64,000 nucleotides of DNA from CAVXFL01 sp963761015 (GCA_963761015.1 CAVXFL010000019.1:62001-126000); one strand, 5' to 3'. Positions 27,930 to 38,966 are shown, counted from the stretch's first letter. The notes: a model not told the origin generated them from the letters alone. Translations and numbers: made by a program.

Positions 27930-29390
27930 CTATGCGGCCGTGCCGCCGACCGTCAGGCCGGTCAGCTTCAACGTCGGCTGGCCGACGCCCACCGGGACGC
28001 CCTGGCCGTTCTTGCCGCAGGTTCCGATGCCGGGGTCGAGCGCCATGTCGTCGCCCACCATCGCCACCTTGGTCAGCACGTCCGGCCCGTTGCCGATCAA
28101 CGTCGCGCCCTTCACCGGCGCGCCCACCTTGCCATCCTCGATCAGATACGCCTCGCTCGCCGAGAACACGAATTTGCCGGACGTGATGTCCACCTGGCCG
28201 CCGCCGAAATTCACCGCGAACAACCCGTGCTTCACCGAGCGGATCATCTCCTCCCGGGTGTGCTTGCCGGGCAGCATGAGCGTGTTGGTCATGCGCGGCA
28301 TCGGCGCGTGGGCGTAGGACTGGCGCCGCCCGTTGCCGGTGGGGCGCATGCCCATCAGCCGCGCGTTCAGCCGGTCCTGCATGTAGCCGGCGAGCACGCC
28401 GTCCTCGATCAGCACCGTGCGGCTCGACGGCGTGCCCTCGTCGTCCACCGTCAGGCTGCCGCGCCGGTCGGGCATGGTGCCGTCGTCCACCACCGTCACC
28501 TCGGCCGCGCCGATGCGCTGGCCCAACAGGCCGGCGAAGGCCGAGGTCTTCTTGCGGTTGAAATCGCCCTCCAGCCCGTGGCCGATCGCCTCGTGCAGCA
28601 GGATGCCGGGCCAGCCGGAGCCGAGCACCACCGGCATCTCGCCGGCCGGCGCGGGGCGGCTGTCCAGGTTGACCAGCGCCTGGCGCAGCGCCTCGTCCAC
28701 CGCGCCGCGCCAGATGTCTTCGCCCAGCACGCGGTCGTAGCCGAAGCGGCCGCCGGTGCCGTAGGTGCCGGTCTCGCGCCGCCCGTCCGCCTCCACCATC
28801 ACCGCCACGTTCAGCCGCACCAGCGGGCGCAGGTCGGCGACGCGCGTGCCGTCCGGGCGCATGATCTGCACCGCCTGCCAGGAGCCGGTGATGGCGGCCA
28901 TCACCTGCTTCACCCGGCTGTCCTTGCCGCGCCCATAGGCGTCGATCGCCGCCAGCACCTTCGTGCGTTCGGCGAATGCGATTTCGGGCAGCGGGTTGGC
29001 GGCGGAATAGAGGCGCGCGTTGGTGGCGCGCGGCGGCTCGGCCAGGGTGCCGGAATGGCCGGAAGCGACGGCCGCGACCGTCTCGGCCGCGCGCTTCAGC
29101 GCCGCCTCGGACAGTTCGCCCGCGTGGGCGTAGCCGGTCGCCTCCCCGGCCACCGCGCGCAGCCCGAAGCCGAGCGCCGTGTCGAACCCGGCGCTGCGGA
29201 TCCGCCCGTCGTCGAGGCTGAGCGCCTCGCTCTCCTGGTATTCCAGGAACAGTTCGCCGTCATCGGCATGCGCGAGCGCGCCGCGGACGATGTGCTCCGC
29301 CGCGTCGCGGTCGAGGGTGACGCCCGGGCGCTCGAAGAACAGGCGGTCGGTGGCGGCAAGCGGCGTGTCCGCGAGAATGGGCGTGCTCAT
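27930..29390 (-). CDS. tldD: TldD-type metalloprotease
   Basis: This 486-residue protein is of the usual TldD length. The zinc site HEAIGHGLEGD (HExxxH) lies near residue 270, and the downstream cysteine motif GTCGKNGQGVPVGVGQP near residue 460. TldD works with TldE/PmbA as a heterodimeric peptidase that degrades unfolded peptides or matures small peptides such as microcins. No tldE is in this window. The upstream heme A synthase gene is on the same strand about 115 bases away. Confidence 0.92.
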   Translation of the reverse strand: MSTPILADTPLAATDRLFFERPGVTLDRDAAEHIVRGALAHADDGELFLEYQESEALSLDDGRIRSAGFDTALGFGLRAVAGEATGYAHAGELSEAALKRAAETVAAVASGHSGTLAEPPRATNARLYSAANPLPEIAFAERTKVLAAIDAYGRGKDSRVKQVMAAITGSWQAVQIMRPDGTRVADLRPLVRLNVAVMVEADGRRETGTYGTGGRFGYDRVLGEDIWRGAVDEALRQALVNLDSRPAPAGEMPVVLGSGWPGILLHEAIGHGLEGDFNRKKTSAFAGLLGQRIGAAEVTVVDDGTMPDRRGSLTVDDEGTPSSRTVLIEDGVLAGYMQDRLNARLMGMRPTGNGRRQSYAHAPMPRMTNTLMLPGKHTREEMIRSVKHGLFAVNFGGGQVDITSGKFVFSASEAYLIEDGKVGAPVKGATLIGNGPDVLTKVAMVGDDMALDPGIGTCGKNGQGVPVGVGQPTLKLTGLTVGGTAA

Positions 29391-29503
29391 GGCAACTCCT
29401 GGAAGCTCGGGAGGCGCGCGAAACGGGGGCCGCGCCGCGCCGGTCGATCGAACCGCTCAGATGATGCCTCGCGCGGCCGCTTTCAGCGGCCCGGCGGGGA
29501 GAA

Positions 29504-30647
29504 TCACGACGGCGCGGCTTCGCTCGCTCGCTCCCGCACCGTCACCTCCGGCAGGTGTTGGTGGCGCGCCCCGCGCAGCGCGTGGACGCAGGCCAGGGCG
29601 GCGGCCAGCAGCAGCACCGCCACGCCCTGATGCGCCACCGCCACCGGCAGCGGCACCACGAGCAGCAGCGTGGTCACGCCGAGGCAGTACCTGCGCGGTC
29701 ACCGCCAAGCCGAGCAGCCCCAGAACGACGCGAATTCGGCGCGGCAGATAGCTCGATAGGCCGCAGACCACTGTCGCGAGGGCGGTCAGCGCGGTCAGCG
29801 TGGCGAGCACGCGATGGTCGAACTGCACCGCCGCCACGTTCTCGGTGAGGTTGCGCCAGAACGGGTCGAGCGCCGCGTAGCTGCTCGGGACCAGCCGGCC
29901 ATTCATCAGCGGAAACGTGTTGTAGCTGAGCCCGGCGTGCAGCCCGGCGGTGAATCCGCCCGCGACGATGGTCAGCGACACCAGGAAAACCGTCCCGATG
30001 GCGAGCCGGCGCGTCGCCCGCGCCCCGGTCCAGTCGAGATGCACCGGCGCCGGCTGCAGCACCGACAGGCCGGTCCACAGGATGGCGCCGAACAGCACCA
30101 GCGCCAGCGCCAGATGGATCACCAGCCGGTACCGCGAGACCGCGGTGCTGTCCGGCAAGAAGCCCGAGGCCACCATGAACCAGCCGACCGCGCCTTGCAG
30201 CCCGCCGAGCACGAACAGCAGCGCCAGCCGCGGCCGCAGGCTCCGCTCGATCCGCCCGCTCGCCCACAGCCAGACCAGCGGCACCAGGAACGCGAGCCCG
30301 ATGAGGCGCCCGAACAGCCGATGCGTCCATTCCAGCCAGAACAGGCCCTGAAACCCCCGCAGCCCCATGCCCACGTGCAACAGATTGTACTGCGGGATCT
30401 GCTTGTAGAGGGTGAACAGCCGCTCCCAGTCGGCGTGCGACAGCGGCGGCAGCACCCCCGAGATCGGCGCCCATTCCATGATCGAGAGGCCCGAGCCCGA
30501 CAGCCGCGTCGCCCCGCCCAGCACGATCATCGCCCAGATCAGACCGCAGATCGTGAACAGCCAGACGGAGACGATCTGCCGGTTCCGCCGCTCCGCCGGC
30601 GTGTCGGTGGGCAGCCCGGTGGCGAGGTCGCGTGTGTCGAACGGCAT
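29504..30647 (-). pseudogene. ctaA: Heme A synthase, COX15/CtaA type (one frameshift)
   Basis: This eight-helix membrane enzyme converts heme O to heme A for cytochrome oxidase. From ATG at 30,647 it reads VSVWLFTICGLIWAMIVLGG, ATRLSGSGLSIMEWAPISG, then FWLEWTHRLFGRLIG, VIHLALALVLFG and VQFDHRVLATLTA, with the four conserved helix histidines. Near 29,690 the frame shifts (one extra G before TAC). It continues as YCLGVTTLLL and VAHQGVAVLLLAAALACVHA, which supplies the last His-bearing helix and ends at 29,504. The repaired length of about 380 is normal for the alphaproteobacterial type. Confidence 0.85.
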
Positions 30648-30772
30648 GCTCCGCTTATAGGCCGCCTGCCGGGGGGGATGGAACGGCAACCCTGCCGGAA
30701 TCACGACTGCGTCGCAGTTGCGTCATTTCGCCTCCGGGTTGACGCGGCGGGGCGGCGCGCCAGATTGCTGCC

Positions 30773-31729
30773 ATGCGCAATTTTTCCGAACTGAGCGAAC
30801 GGGAGATCCTCGCGCTGGCGATCAGCAACGAGGAGGAGGACGGGCGAATCTACGCCGACTACGCCGAGCGGCTGCGGACCGACTACCCCGCCAGCGCCAA
30901 GGTGTTCTCGGCCATGGCGGCGCAGGAGAACGACCACCGAAGGCTGCTGATCGAGCTTTACCGCGAGAAATTCGGCGAACACATTCCGTTGATCCGCCGC
31001 CAGGACGTGCGCGGCTTCCTGCACCACCGCCCGCTCTGGCAGATGGCGGACCTCAACCTCGACGCGGTGCGCAAGGAGGCGCAGCTGATGGAGGTGGAGA
31101 CGGAGCGGTTCTACCGCACCGCCGCCAGCCGCTCGACCGATGCCTCCATCCGCAAGCTGCTGGGCGATCTGGCCGAGGCCGAGGTGGAGCACGAGCACAT
31201 CGCCGACCGGCTGGTGGAGGAGAACCTGCCGGAGAACGTGCGCGAGCAGGAGGACGAGGCGCGGCGGCGGCTGTTCGTGCTGCGCATCATCCAGCCGGGC
31301 CTCGCCGGGCTGATGGACGGCTCGGTCTCCACCCTGGCGCCGCTGTTCGCCGCCGCCTTCGCCACCGGGCGGTCCTGGGATGCGTTCGTGGTGGGGCTCG
31401 CCGCCTCCATCGGGGCCGGCATTTCCATGGGCTTCGCCGAGGCGCTATCGGACAACGGCAGCCTCACCGGGCGTGGCGCGCCGCTGATCCGCGGCTTCAT
31501 CTGCGGGCTGATGACCACGGTGGGCGGGCTCGGCCACACCTTGCCCTACATGATCCCGGAATTCTGGACCGCGACCGCGCTCTCGTTCGCCGTGGTGATC
31601 GTGGAGCTGTCGGTGATCAGCTGGGTCCGCTGGCGCTACATGGACACCCCGCCCTTCTCCGCCGCGCTGCAGGTCATGTTCGGCGGCGCCCTGGTGTTCG
31701 CCGCCGGGGTTCTCATCGGCAACAGTTGA
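30773..31729 (+). CDS. mbfA: Membrane-bound ferritin A, iron exporter (erythrin-vacuolar iron transport family)
   Basis: This 318-residue protein combines an N-terminal ferritin-like four-helix domain with di-iron residues (SNEEEDGRIYADYAERL, QENDHRRLLIELYREKF, EVETERFY, EAEVEHEHIADRLVEEN) and a C-terminal VIT1/CCC1-like membrane domain (LRIIQPGLAGLMDGSVSTL, GFAEALSD, PYMIPEFW). This is the MbfA architecture, which exports Fe2+ and protects against iron and peroxide in alphaproteobacteria, often under Irr control. I see no clear iron-control element upstream. It is divergent from heme A synthase and convergent with glgA. Confidence 0.9.
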   Translation: MRNFSELSEREILALAISNEEEDGRIYADYAERLRTDYPASAKVFSAMAAQENDHRRLLIELYREKFGEHIPLIRRQDVRGFLHHRPLWQMADLNLDAVRKEAQLMEVETERFYRTAASRSTDASIRKLLGDLAEAEVEHEHIADRLVEENLPENVREQEDEARRRLFVLRIIQPGLAGLMDGSVSTLAPLFAAAFATGRSWDAFVVGLAASIGAGISMGFAEALSDNGSLTGRGAPLIRGFICGLMTTVGGLGHTLPYMIPEFWTATALSFAVVIVELSVISWVRWRYMDTPPFSAALQVMFGGALVFAAGVLIGNS

Positions 31730-31738
31730 GCCGGCAGC

Positions 31739-33184
31739 CTAGGGCCGCCCGATCAGCGAGCGGTAGAGCGCCGCGTAATGGCGGGCGGGACGGGTCCAGC
31801 CGACATCGGTGGTCATGGCGTTGCGCTGCGTCCGCCGCCAGTTGTCCCGATCCGACCACAGCGCCGCGGCGCGCCCGATCGCCGCCTCCAGGGCGTCGCG
31901 GGATACCGGCGCGAACTGGATGCCGTTCGCCACCCCGGCGGCCAGCGCCATTTCGTTGGCGTCGATGATCGTGTCGGAAAGTCCGCCCACGCGCGCGACC
32001 ACGGGCAGCGCCCCGTAACGCAAGGCGCAAAGCTGCGTCAGCCCGCACGGCTCGAATCGCGAGGGCACCAGCACCGCGTCGCTGCCGCCCTGGATCAGGT
32101 GCGCCAGTGCTTCGTCATAGCCGATCCGAACGCCGATCCGCCCGGGATGCGCCGCCGCGGCGGCGGCGAATCCGTCATCGAGCGGGCGCTCGCCCGACCC
32201 GAGCAGCGCCAGTTGCGCGCCGCCGGCGAGCAGCGCCGGCAGCGCCTGCAACAGCAGATCCATGCCCTTCTGCCAGGTGAGCCGGGTCACCACGCCGAAC
32301 AACAGCGTGTCCGGTTCCGGATGCAGCCCGAGCCGTTCCTGCAAGCAAGCCTTGTTCGCCGCCCGCGGCGCGGGATGCGCGGCATCGAAGGTGGAAGCCA
32401 AATCGGCGTCATTGGCGGGGTTCCAGAACCGCTCGTCGATGCCGTTCAGGATGCCGCTGAGCACGGACGCGCGGTCGCGCAGCAGGCCATCGAACCCCAT
32501 GCCGGCTTCCGGCGTGCGGATTTCGACCGCATAGGTGGGCGAGACGGTGGTGATCCGATCGGCCAGGCGCAAGCCGGCCTTCAGATAGCCGACCATGCCG
32601 TAATACTCGACGCCGTCGGTCGTGAAGGCGTGCGCGGGAAGCCCGAGGCGTGCAAACCAATGCGCCGGAAACTGGCCCTGAAAGGCCAGATTGTGCACGG
32701 TCATCACCGTGCCGGGTCTCGGACCGGCCGCGTAATGCAGATACGCCGGCGCCAGCCCCGCCTGCCAATCATGCGCGTGAACCACATCCGGGTGAAAATC
32801 CGGAAGCAGGCCCTGGCCGAGCCGCGCCGCGACTTGCCCGAGCGCCGCGAAGCGCAGCGCGTTGTCCGGCCAATCGCGCCCGTCGGGTCCGGTATAGGGA
32901 TTGCCCGCGCGTGCGAAGAGATGCGGCGCGTCGATTGCCAGCAAATCGAGCCCGGCGCCGCGGCCGCCGACGAGCCGCGCCGGCCCACCGAACAGGTCCG
33001 GCCACGCGGCCAGTTCGGCCGCGGTTCCGAGCGCGGCCAGCACGGCGGGATAGCCGGGAACGAGGGTTTTTACCGCGACGCCTTCGGCCGCCAGCGCGCC
33101 GGGCAGCGCGCCCGCCACGTCGGCCAGCCCGCCGGTCTTGACCAGCGGGTATAGTTCCGAGGCGACCGAGAGAACCCGGACCAT
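31739..33184 (-). CDS. glgA: Glycogen synthase
   Basis: This 481-residue GT5-family enzyme transfers glucose from ADP-glucose to the growing alpha-1,4-glucan. The N-terminal ADP-glucose site VLSVASELYPLVKTGGLADV and the C-terminal GGSDAVLVPSRFEPCGLTQL with ALRYGALPVVARVGGL are diagnostic. HDWQAGLAPAYLHY lies in between. The start is one base after the stop of glgC, which makes the substrate, so the two are co-transcribed. Confidence 0.93.
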   Translation of the reverse strand: MVRVLSVASELYPLVKTGGLADVAGALPGALAAEGVAVKTLVPGYPAVLAALGTAAELAAWPDLFGGPARLVGGRGAGLDLLAIDAPHLFARAGNPYTGPDGRDWPDNALRFAALGQVAARLGQGLLPDFHPDVVHAHDWQAGLAPAYLHYAAGPRPGTVMTVHNLAFQGQFPAHWFARLGLPAHAFTTDGVEYYGMVGYLKAGLRLADRITTVSPTYAVEIRTPEAGMGFDGLLRDRASVLSGILNGIDERFWNPANDADLASTFDAAHPAPRAANKACLQERLGLHPEPDTLLFGVVTRLTWQKGMDLLLQALPALLAGGAQLALLGSGERPLDDGFAAAAAAHPGRIGVRIGYDEALAHLIQGGSDAVLVPSRFEPCGLTQLCALRYGALPVVARVGGLSDTIIDANEMALAAGVANGIQFAPVSRDALEAAIGRAAALWSDRDNWRRTQRNAMTTDVGWTRPARHYAALYRSLIGRP

Positions 33185-33185
33185 T

Positions 33186-34455
33186 TCAGGACGCCAGCCG
33201 GTCCAGCATCGGCTGGGTGATCAGGCAGATACCGCTATCGGTGCGGCGGAAGCGTTGCGCGTCCAACACGGGGTCCTCGCCGACCACCAGCCCTTCGGGA
33301 ATTTTGACGCCGCGATCCACGACCACGTTGCACAGCCGCGCCGACGAGGCGATGTCGACATAGGGCAGAATCACCGCGTTGCTGATCTGGGCGTAGGAAT
33401 GCACGCGCACGCCGGTAAACAGCAGGGAGCGGCGCAATGTCGCGCCGGAAATGATGCACCCGCCGGAAACCAGCGAGGTGAGCGCCTGGCCGCGCCGCCC
33501 CTCCTCGTCGTGCACGAATTTCGCGGGCGGGGTTATTTCGCCGTACGTCCAGATCGGCCAGTTTTGATCGTACAGGTCGAGCGCGGGCAGGATGTCGGTG
33601 AGGTCGATATTGGCTTCCCAATACGCATCGACGGTGCCGGCGTCGCGCCAATAGGCTTCGGCCTCGGCGCTCGACCGCACGCAGGAGCGCGAGAAGCGGT
33701 GCGCCACGGCCTTGCCGTTCTTCACCAGATACGGAATGATGTCCTTGCCGAAATCATGGCTGGAATGCGGGTCCTCGGCGTCGCGGCGAACCTGGTCGAG
33801 CAGGAACCATGTCGCGAACACGTAGATGCCCATGCTGGCCAGCGCCATGTCGGGATTGTCCGGAATGCCCGGCGGGTCGCCGGGTTTCTCGACGAAGGCG
33901 ATTACCCGGTCGTTCTCATCCACGTGCATCACGCCGAACGCCGGTTGCCTGCATCCGCGGCACCTCGATGCAGCCGATCGTCACGTCGGCGCCGTCGTTG
34001 ACGTGCTGCTCCAGCATGACGCCGTAATCCATCTTGTAGACGTGATCCCCGGCGAGCACGACCATGTAGTTGGGATCGTAGCTTTCGATGATGTCGATGT
34101 TCTGGAACACCGCGTCGGCGGTTCCGGAATACCACATCTCCTCGGAAACGCGCTGGCTCGCCGGCAGGATGTCGAAGCTCTCGTTGCGCTCGACGCGGAA
34201 GAAATTCCAGCCGCGCTGCAAATGCCGGATCAGGCTGTGCGCCTTGTACTGCGTCGCGACGCTGATGCGGCGAATGCCGGAATTCAGCGCGTTCGACAGC
34301 GCGAAGTCGATGATGCGGGATTTGCCGCCGAAGAACACCGCCGGCTTGGCGCGAACGTCGGTAAGCTCCATCAGGCGGCTGCCGCGCCCACCCGCCAGCA
34401 CGTAAGCCATGGTGGAGCGAACGAGCGGCGCGATATGGGTTGACGTCGCCGACAT
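33186..34455 (-). pseudogene. glgC: Glucose-1-phosphate adenylyltransferase (one frameshift)
   Basis: The N-terminal frame, from ATG at 34,455, contains the nucleotide-binding LAGGRGSRLMELTDVRAKPA, FALSNALNSGIRRISVATQYK and VVLAGDHVYKMDYG. It breaks near 33,941, and a second frame continues MHVDENDRVIAFVEKP, then MALASMGIYVFATWF, HDFGKDIIPYLV and the left-handed beta-helix with SGGCIISGATLRRSLLF. Deleting one C (CAACCGGCG to CAACGGCG) joins them into about 422 residues, the standard length. The enzyme makes ADP-glucose for glycogen synthesis with glgA downstream. Confidence 0.9.
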
Positions 34456-34558
34456 CAGCTTGTTCCTCCCGGTCGGATGACCTCGATTCCCGGCGAGTCT
34501 AATGTCGTTTCGCGCGGCCGGTCAAAGCGCCGGGGCGCACAAGCCAAGGAGCGAGGTC

Positions 34559-36269
34559 ATGGCCCGCCGCGCAATCGCCCTGGCCTGGATGGCGCTGATG
34601 TTGCCGGCCATCGGTGAAACCGGCGGCGCGGCGAGCCGCGACGAGTGGCGAACGTATGGGGGCGACGCGGCGAACACGCGCTACAGCGCGCTCCATCAGA
34701 TCGATACCGCCAACGTAACATCCCTGCTTCCCGCGTGGACGCTGCGGTTCGGGATGCGGCAAGCGCAGGAAGCGACGCCGCTCGTCATCGGCGATACGAT
34801 GTACGTGACCACATCGTCGGGGCCGCGCGATGTCTATGCGCTCGACGCCAAGACCGGAACGGTTCGCTGGCGATACGCGCCCGCGATCGCCGCGAACGTG
34901 GCCGCGACGGTTTGCTGCGGGCTGGTCAATCGCGGCGCCGCGTATGCGGGCGGCAAGCTGTTCTTCGGAAGTCTCGACGGCTACCTGACGGCGCTCGACG
35001 CCAAGAGCGGCAAGGAGATCTGGCGCACCCGCGTCGTCGATTACCGGCAAGGCGCCGCGATCACCTCGCCGCCGCTGGTCGTGAAGAATCTCGTCGTCAC
35101 CGGCTATGCCGGCGGCGAATACGGCGTACGCGGCGGCGATCCTCGCGTTCGATCGCAACACCGGCCGTGAGGTCTGGCGCACCTACACCACACCCACCCC
35201 GGGCGAGCCGGGAAGCGAAACCTGGCCCGGCGCGTCCGGCCTGCACGGCGGCGGCGATGCCTGGTATGTCGGGTCCTACGATCCGAAGCGGAACCTGATC
35301 TTTTACGGCACCGGCAACGCGAGCCCCTGGAACGGTTCCGTGCGCGGGCCGGATTTGCGCCGATACGGGCCGTATACGAATCTCTGGACCGCCAGCACGT
35401 TGGCGCTCGATGCCGATACCGGCAGGATCGCCTGGTTCTACCAGACGACGCCGCACGATGTCTGGGACTATGACGGCGTGAACGAGAACTGCTCGCCGAT
35501 CTGGCGATCGACGGACGTCCGGTGCCGGCGCTGCTGAAGGCCGATCGCAACGGATTCTTCTACGTGCTCGACCGCGGGGACGGGAAACTGATGTCGGCGA
35601 CGCCGTTCGTGCACGTCACCTGGGCGAGCGGCGTCGACGCGGCGGGCCGGCCGATCGAGGTGCCGGGGAAGCGCCCGCGCATGCACCGATGGGCGCGCGA
35701 CGTCTGTCCGGGCCTGTTCGGGGGCAAGAACTGGCAGCCGATGTCGGTACAGCCCGCAAACCGGCTACGCCTACATTCCCAGCTTCAATCTCTGCATGGA
35801 CATCGTGGCGCGGACGCCAAGTCCGTACAAGCCCGGGCAGTTCTATCTCGGCGAGGACTACGATCTGTCGAAGATCGGTCCGGGCGGCTACATGAGCGCG
35901 ATGCAGGCCTGGGACCCGGTGCGCCGCAAGCGGGTGTGGCGCATCGAGGAGGCGCTGCCGTACACGGGCGGCGCGCTCGCGACCGCCGGCGGGCTGGTGT
36001 TCTACGGCAATATGCAGGGCGCAGCTGAAAGCCGTCGACGCCAGAACCGGGCGCGTCCTTTGGCGCTTCGATGTCGGGGCGGGTATCAGCCAGGGACCGA
36101 TTACCTACGCGATCGGCGGCCGGCAGGACGTGGCGGTGGTCGCCGGCACGCTCAGGGTGCCGCCCTCGTTCCTCGATCCGTCCAACGCGCGCGCGCTCGC
36201 GGCGGCCGCGCCGGCACGCGGCGGGGTGTTTGCTTCGCATTGCCGGGCCGGCAGCCAGGAGGCCGGTAG
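34559..36269 (+). pseudogene. PQQ-dependent dehydrogenase (copy 2), several frameshifts
   Basis: ATG at 34,559 (AAGGAGCGAGG upstream) encodes a signal peptide and a quinoprotein propeller: EWRTYGGDAANTRYSAL, VYALDAKTGTVRWRY, VCCGLVNRGAAY (adjacent-Cys disulfide), FFGSLDGYLTALDAKSGKEI, SGLHGGGDAWYVGSYDP, YQTTPHDVWDYDG, PALLKADRNGFFYVLDRGDG, GGYMSAMQAWDPVRRKRVW. Frame changes lie near 35,132, 35,490 (a missing base), 35,755, 36,021 and 36,233 (a missing base). The alcohol/methanol dehydrogenase-like family acts in the periplasm; no cytochrome c domain follows. Its CCGLVNRG type differs from copy 1, so the two are not recent duplicates. Confidence 0.85.
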
Positions 36270-36304
36270 ATGTCATCACGGCGCCGCTCGCCCGGCGATG
36301 GGAA

Positions 36305-37370
36305 CTATTCCGCCGGTTGGTTCGCCCGGCTCGCCGGCTCGATCGGCTCCGCGTAGTAGCGCTTCAGCACGATCCGGATGGTGGCCGCCGTCGGGACCGC
36401 GAGCAGCAGTCCCATGATGCCGAACAGCATGGCCCCGCAGAGCATGGAAAAGATGACCACGACCGGGTGAACGCGCGCCGCCTGGCCGAGAAAAATCGGC
36501 CCCACCACATTGTCGATCGAGAGCCTGAGCGCGAGCACGAACGCCATCAGCTCGAGCCCTTCGGTGAGGCTCCCTTGCTGGAGCGCGACCACCGCCATGA
36601 GCGCCGCGGACGCGATGGGTCCGACCGCGGGCAGGAGTTCGAGCAGCCCCACGGTGATCGCCAGGAGGGCCGCGTGCTTCAACCCGAAGCCGAAACCGAA
36701 CCCGAGCCCGGCGACCGTGGTCGTGTACAGCACGATCAGGCACAGCCCGCCCAGGTAGCGTCGCAGCACCGGCGCGACCACCTCGACCGTGCTCTGCACC
36801 GATGGGCGGCGCTCGGGCGGCAGCAGCCGGATCGCGCCGGCGGCGAGGCGGCGGCCGGAAATCAGAAAGAACGGGATCAGGACCAGGGTGAGAAAGAAGC
36901 CCGCCAGGGCGCCGAACGCGGAGCCGGCGACACCAGCCAGCAGGCGCGCCCCGATCAGGGCGCCGAGCGCGTCGAACAGGTCATGGGTAAGCTGTGGCGC
37001 GGTATAGGTATGGCCGAACAGCGCCATGCCGCCGGGTCCCACCAACATCCTGCATCAGGCGCCGCACGATAATCGGCGCGCGCGTGGCGAGCTGCGTCAC
37101 GTCCGCGACGATGGTTCGGCCGAGGAAATACAGGATGGCCGCCAGGGCGAGCAGCAGGAGCAGGTAGCAGACGGTCGCGACCACCCATCGCGCCGCGCCG
37201 GTGCGGCGCTGGCTGTGGCGGATCACCGGCTCGACCACGAAAGCGACCGCCGCGGCGAACACGAACGGCAGCAGCACGTAATGGAGCTGGTAGACGAACA
37301 GGATGATGACCGCGACCGCCGCGGTCATCGCCCAGCCGCCAACCCGCGAACGGTGCTCGATGTGAACCAT
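36305..37370 (-). pseudogene. AI-2E/PerM family transporter, copy 2 (one frameshift)
   Basis: From ATG at 37,370 (MVHIEHRSRVGGWAM) the first frame gives VAVIILFVYQLHYVLLPFVF and VVATVCYLLLLLALAAILYF. It shifts near 37,040 into GGMALFGHTYTAPQLTHDLF and LGALIGARLLAGVAGSAFG. The last helices have LLELLPAVGPIASAALMAVV and VGPIFLGQAARVHPVVVIFS, the conserved C-terminal signature. One inserted base (A between GGG and CC on the coding strand) accounts for the break, giving about 354 residues. Substrate unknown. The GST gene precedes it on the same strand. Confidence 0.78.
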
Positions 37371-37432
37371 GGCCGAGCGACGCGCGATGGCCGCGGATGG
37401 TTCCGCCGCGACCGCCGGGGCCGCGCCCGCGC

Positions 37433-38122
37433 TCAGACTGTGATGGCTGCTCCCGCCAGGCCGCCGAACAGGCCGAGCATCCGGCCGCGCCATTCGGCGA
37501 GCGGATCGTTGTCCGCCAGCAGTTCCCAGCGGCTGATGCAGCGCGCCCATTGGAAGCCGCCGAACACGATGTAATCGGCGTAGCTGGGGCCATCGCCGCC
37601 GAGCCAGGGCTGCGACTTGAGAACCGTGCGCGGCGGCGCGAGCGTCTCCCGCAGCGCCGGCAAGCGGTCCGCGCGGCCGGCGCACAGGTCTTCGAAGCTT
37701 CGGCCGAACCGCGCCTCGCGCGTTCGGCGGAAATACGGCTGATCGCCCGGGTCCAGCCGCTCCCAGATTTCGAGCGCCAGCAGGCGCGCGATCGCCGGGT
37801 TCATCACCGTGTCCGCCCAGGCGTTCACGAACCGCGCATGCGCCCGTCCCCCGGCGCCCCCAAACAAGGTGGGGCGATCGGGATAGGTGTCCTCCAGATA
37901 TTCGGCGATGGCCCAGGAATCCGTGACGGCGCGTTCGCCGTCCACGATCACCGGCACGCGTTCGCTGCCGTAGGCGGCCAGTCGCGGCTTGTCCATGAAC
38001 CGCCAGGGAACGGTCTCGGCCGGCAATCCCTTGTGCGCGAGCGCCATGCGGGTCCGCCAGCAATAGGGGCTGAAGCGGAGGGCGGGATCGGCGCCGGCCA
38101 GATCGTACAGGATCACGCTCAT
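37433..38122 (-). CDS. Glutathione S-transferase family protein
   Basis: This 229-residue cytoplasmic protein has an N-terminal thioredoxin-like domain (SVILYDLAGADPALRFSPYC, FMDKPRLAAYGSERVPVIVD, VTDSWAIAEYLEDTYPD, including the cis-Pro VPV and the glutathione-binding DSWAI). An all-helical C-terminal domain follows (LLALEIWERLDPGDQPYFRR). SPYCWRTRMAL provides the likely active Ser/Cys. ATG at 38,122 is preferred over an upstream in-frame ATG at 38,164. The substrate is unknown. Confidence 0.85.
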   Translation of the reverse strand: MSVILYDLAGADPALRFSPYCWRTRMALAHKGLPAETVPWRFMDKPRLAAYGSERVPVIVDGERAVTDSWAIAEYLEDTYPDRPTLFGGAGGRAHARFVNAWADTVMNPAIARLLALEIWERLDPGDQPYFRRTREARFGRSFEDLCAGRADRLPALRETLAPPRTVLKSQPWLGGDGPSYADYIVFGGFQWARCISRWELLADNDPLAEWRGRMLGLFGGLAGAAITV

Positions 38123-38241
38123 GGTGGGACTGTGCCGCCGGGCCTCGGCGCGGTAAAGCGGCATCGGAGGTCCCGGCAGCGTGAGCCATGGTGAACGCGG
38201 GCGGTGACGGCGCGTATAGAGATCGCCTATATGTTACCGCC

Positions 38242-38912
38242 GTGAACGTTCTCGCACCGCCCCGGGCCCGGCTCTCCGTCGACGTGGTCTATGATCTCGT
38301 CTGCCCGTGGTGCTTTCTCGGCATAAGGCGGCTCCGGCGGACGCTGCGCGGCCGGCCGGATCTGCTGTTCGAGCTGGTCTGGCGGCCGTTTCTGCTCAAC
38401 CCGGACATGCCGCGCGCCGGCATGTCCCGCGCCGACTACGTGCTGCGCAAGTTCGGCGGCGAGGACCGGGCCCGCCGGCTCTACGCCTCGATCGCCGATA
38501 TCGGCCGCACCGAGGGCGTGCTGTTCCGCTTCGAGCGCATTCGCCGCACGCCGAGCAGCGTCGACGCGCACCGGCTGGTCCGCTGGGCGGCCCGCTTCGG
38601 GCGTGCCGGCGACGTGGTGCAGGCGCTGTTCTCCGCGCATTTCACCGACGGCCACGACATCGGCGAGCCGGCCGGTGCTGAGCGCGGTCGCCATCGCCTG
38701 CGGCCTCGACGGGAACGCGGCGCGACGATTCCTGATGGGTGACGACGAGGTCGACCAGGTGCATGCGGAAAACCTCCGCGCCCACCGGCTTGGGCATCAA
38801 CGGGGTGCCCTGCTTCGTCGTGTCCGGCCGGCATGCCATCGCGGGCGCGCAGGAGCCGGAGGTGATCGAGCGCCTGCTCGACGTGGCCGCCGTGGAGGCC
38901 GCCGAGATCTGA
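38242..38912 (+). pseudogene. DsbA/FrnE family thiol oxidoreductase (two frameshifts)
   Basis: The protein starts around GTG 38,242; an in-frame ATG at 38,188 is the alternative. It gives VDVVYDLVCPWCFLGIRRL, with the CPWC active site of the FrnE/DsbA-like group. WRPFLLNPDMPRAGMSRADY and RTPSSVDAHRLVRWAARFG follow, typical of the helical insert. The frame moves near 38,673 into LSAVAIACGLDGNAARRFL and near 38,786 into GLGINGVPCFVVSGRHAIAG, which holds the conserved cis-Pro region. Each shift is one extra C. The repaired protein is about 220 residues, without a signal peptide, so probably cytosolic. Confidence 0.82.
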
Positions 38913-38966
38913 CCTCCGCGCGCGGCGGCCGAACGGTTCCCCGGCCGTGTCGGACCTCTGCCAAAT

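Noticed and set aside
27639..29630. A 663-codon plus-strand frame across tldD
   Set aside because: Antisense shadow; TldD with its HExxxH and Cys motifs explains the region.
30648..30772. Irr or iron-control element upstream of mbfA
   Set aside because: No TTTAGAA-type or interrupted palindrome was found; the GC-rich direct repeats there are not a known box.
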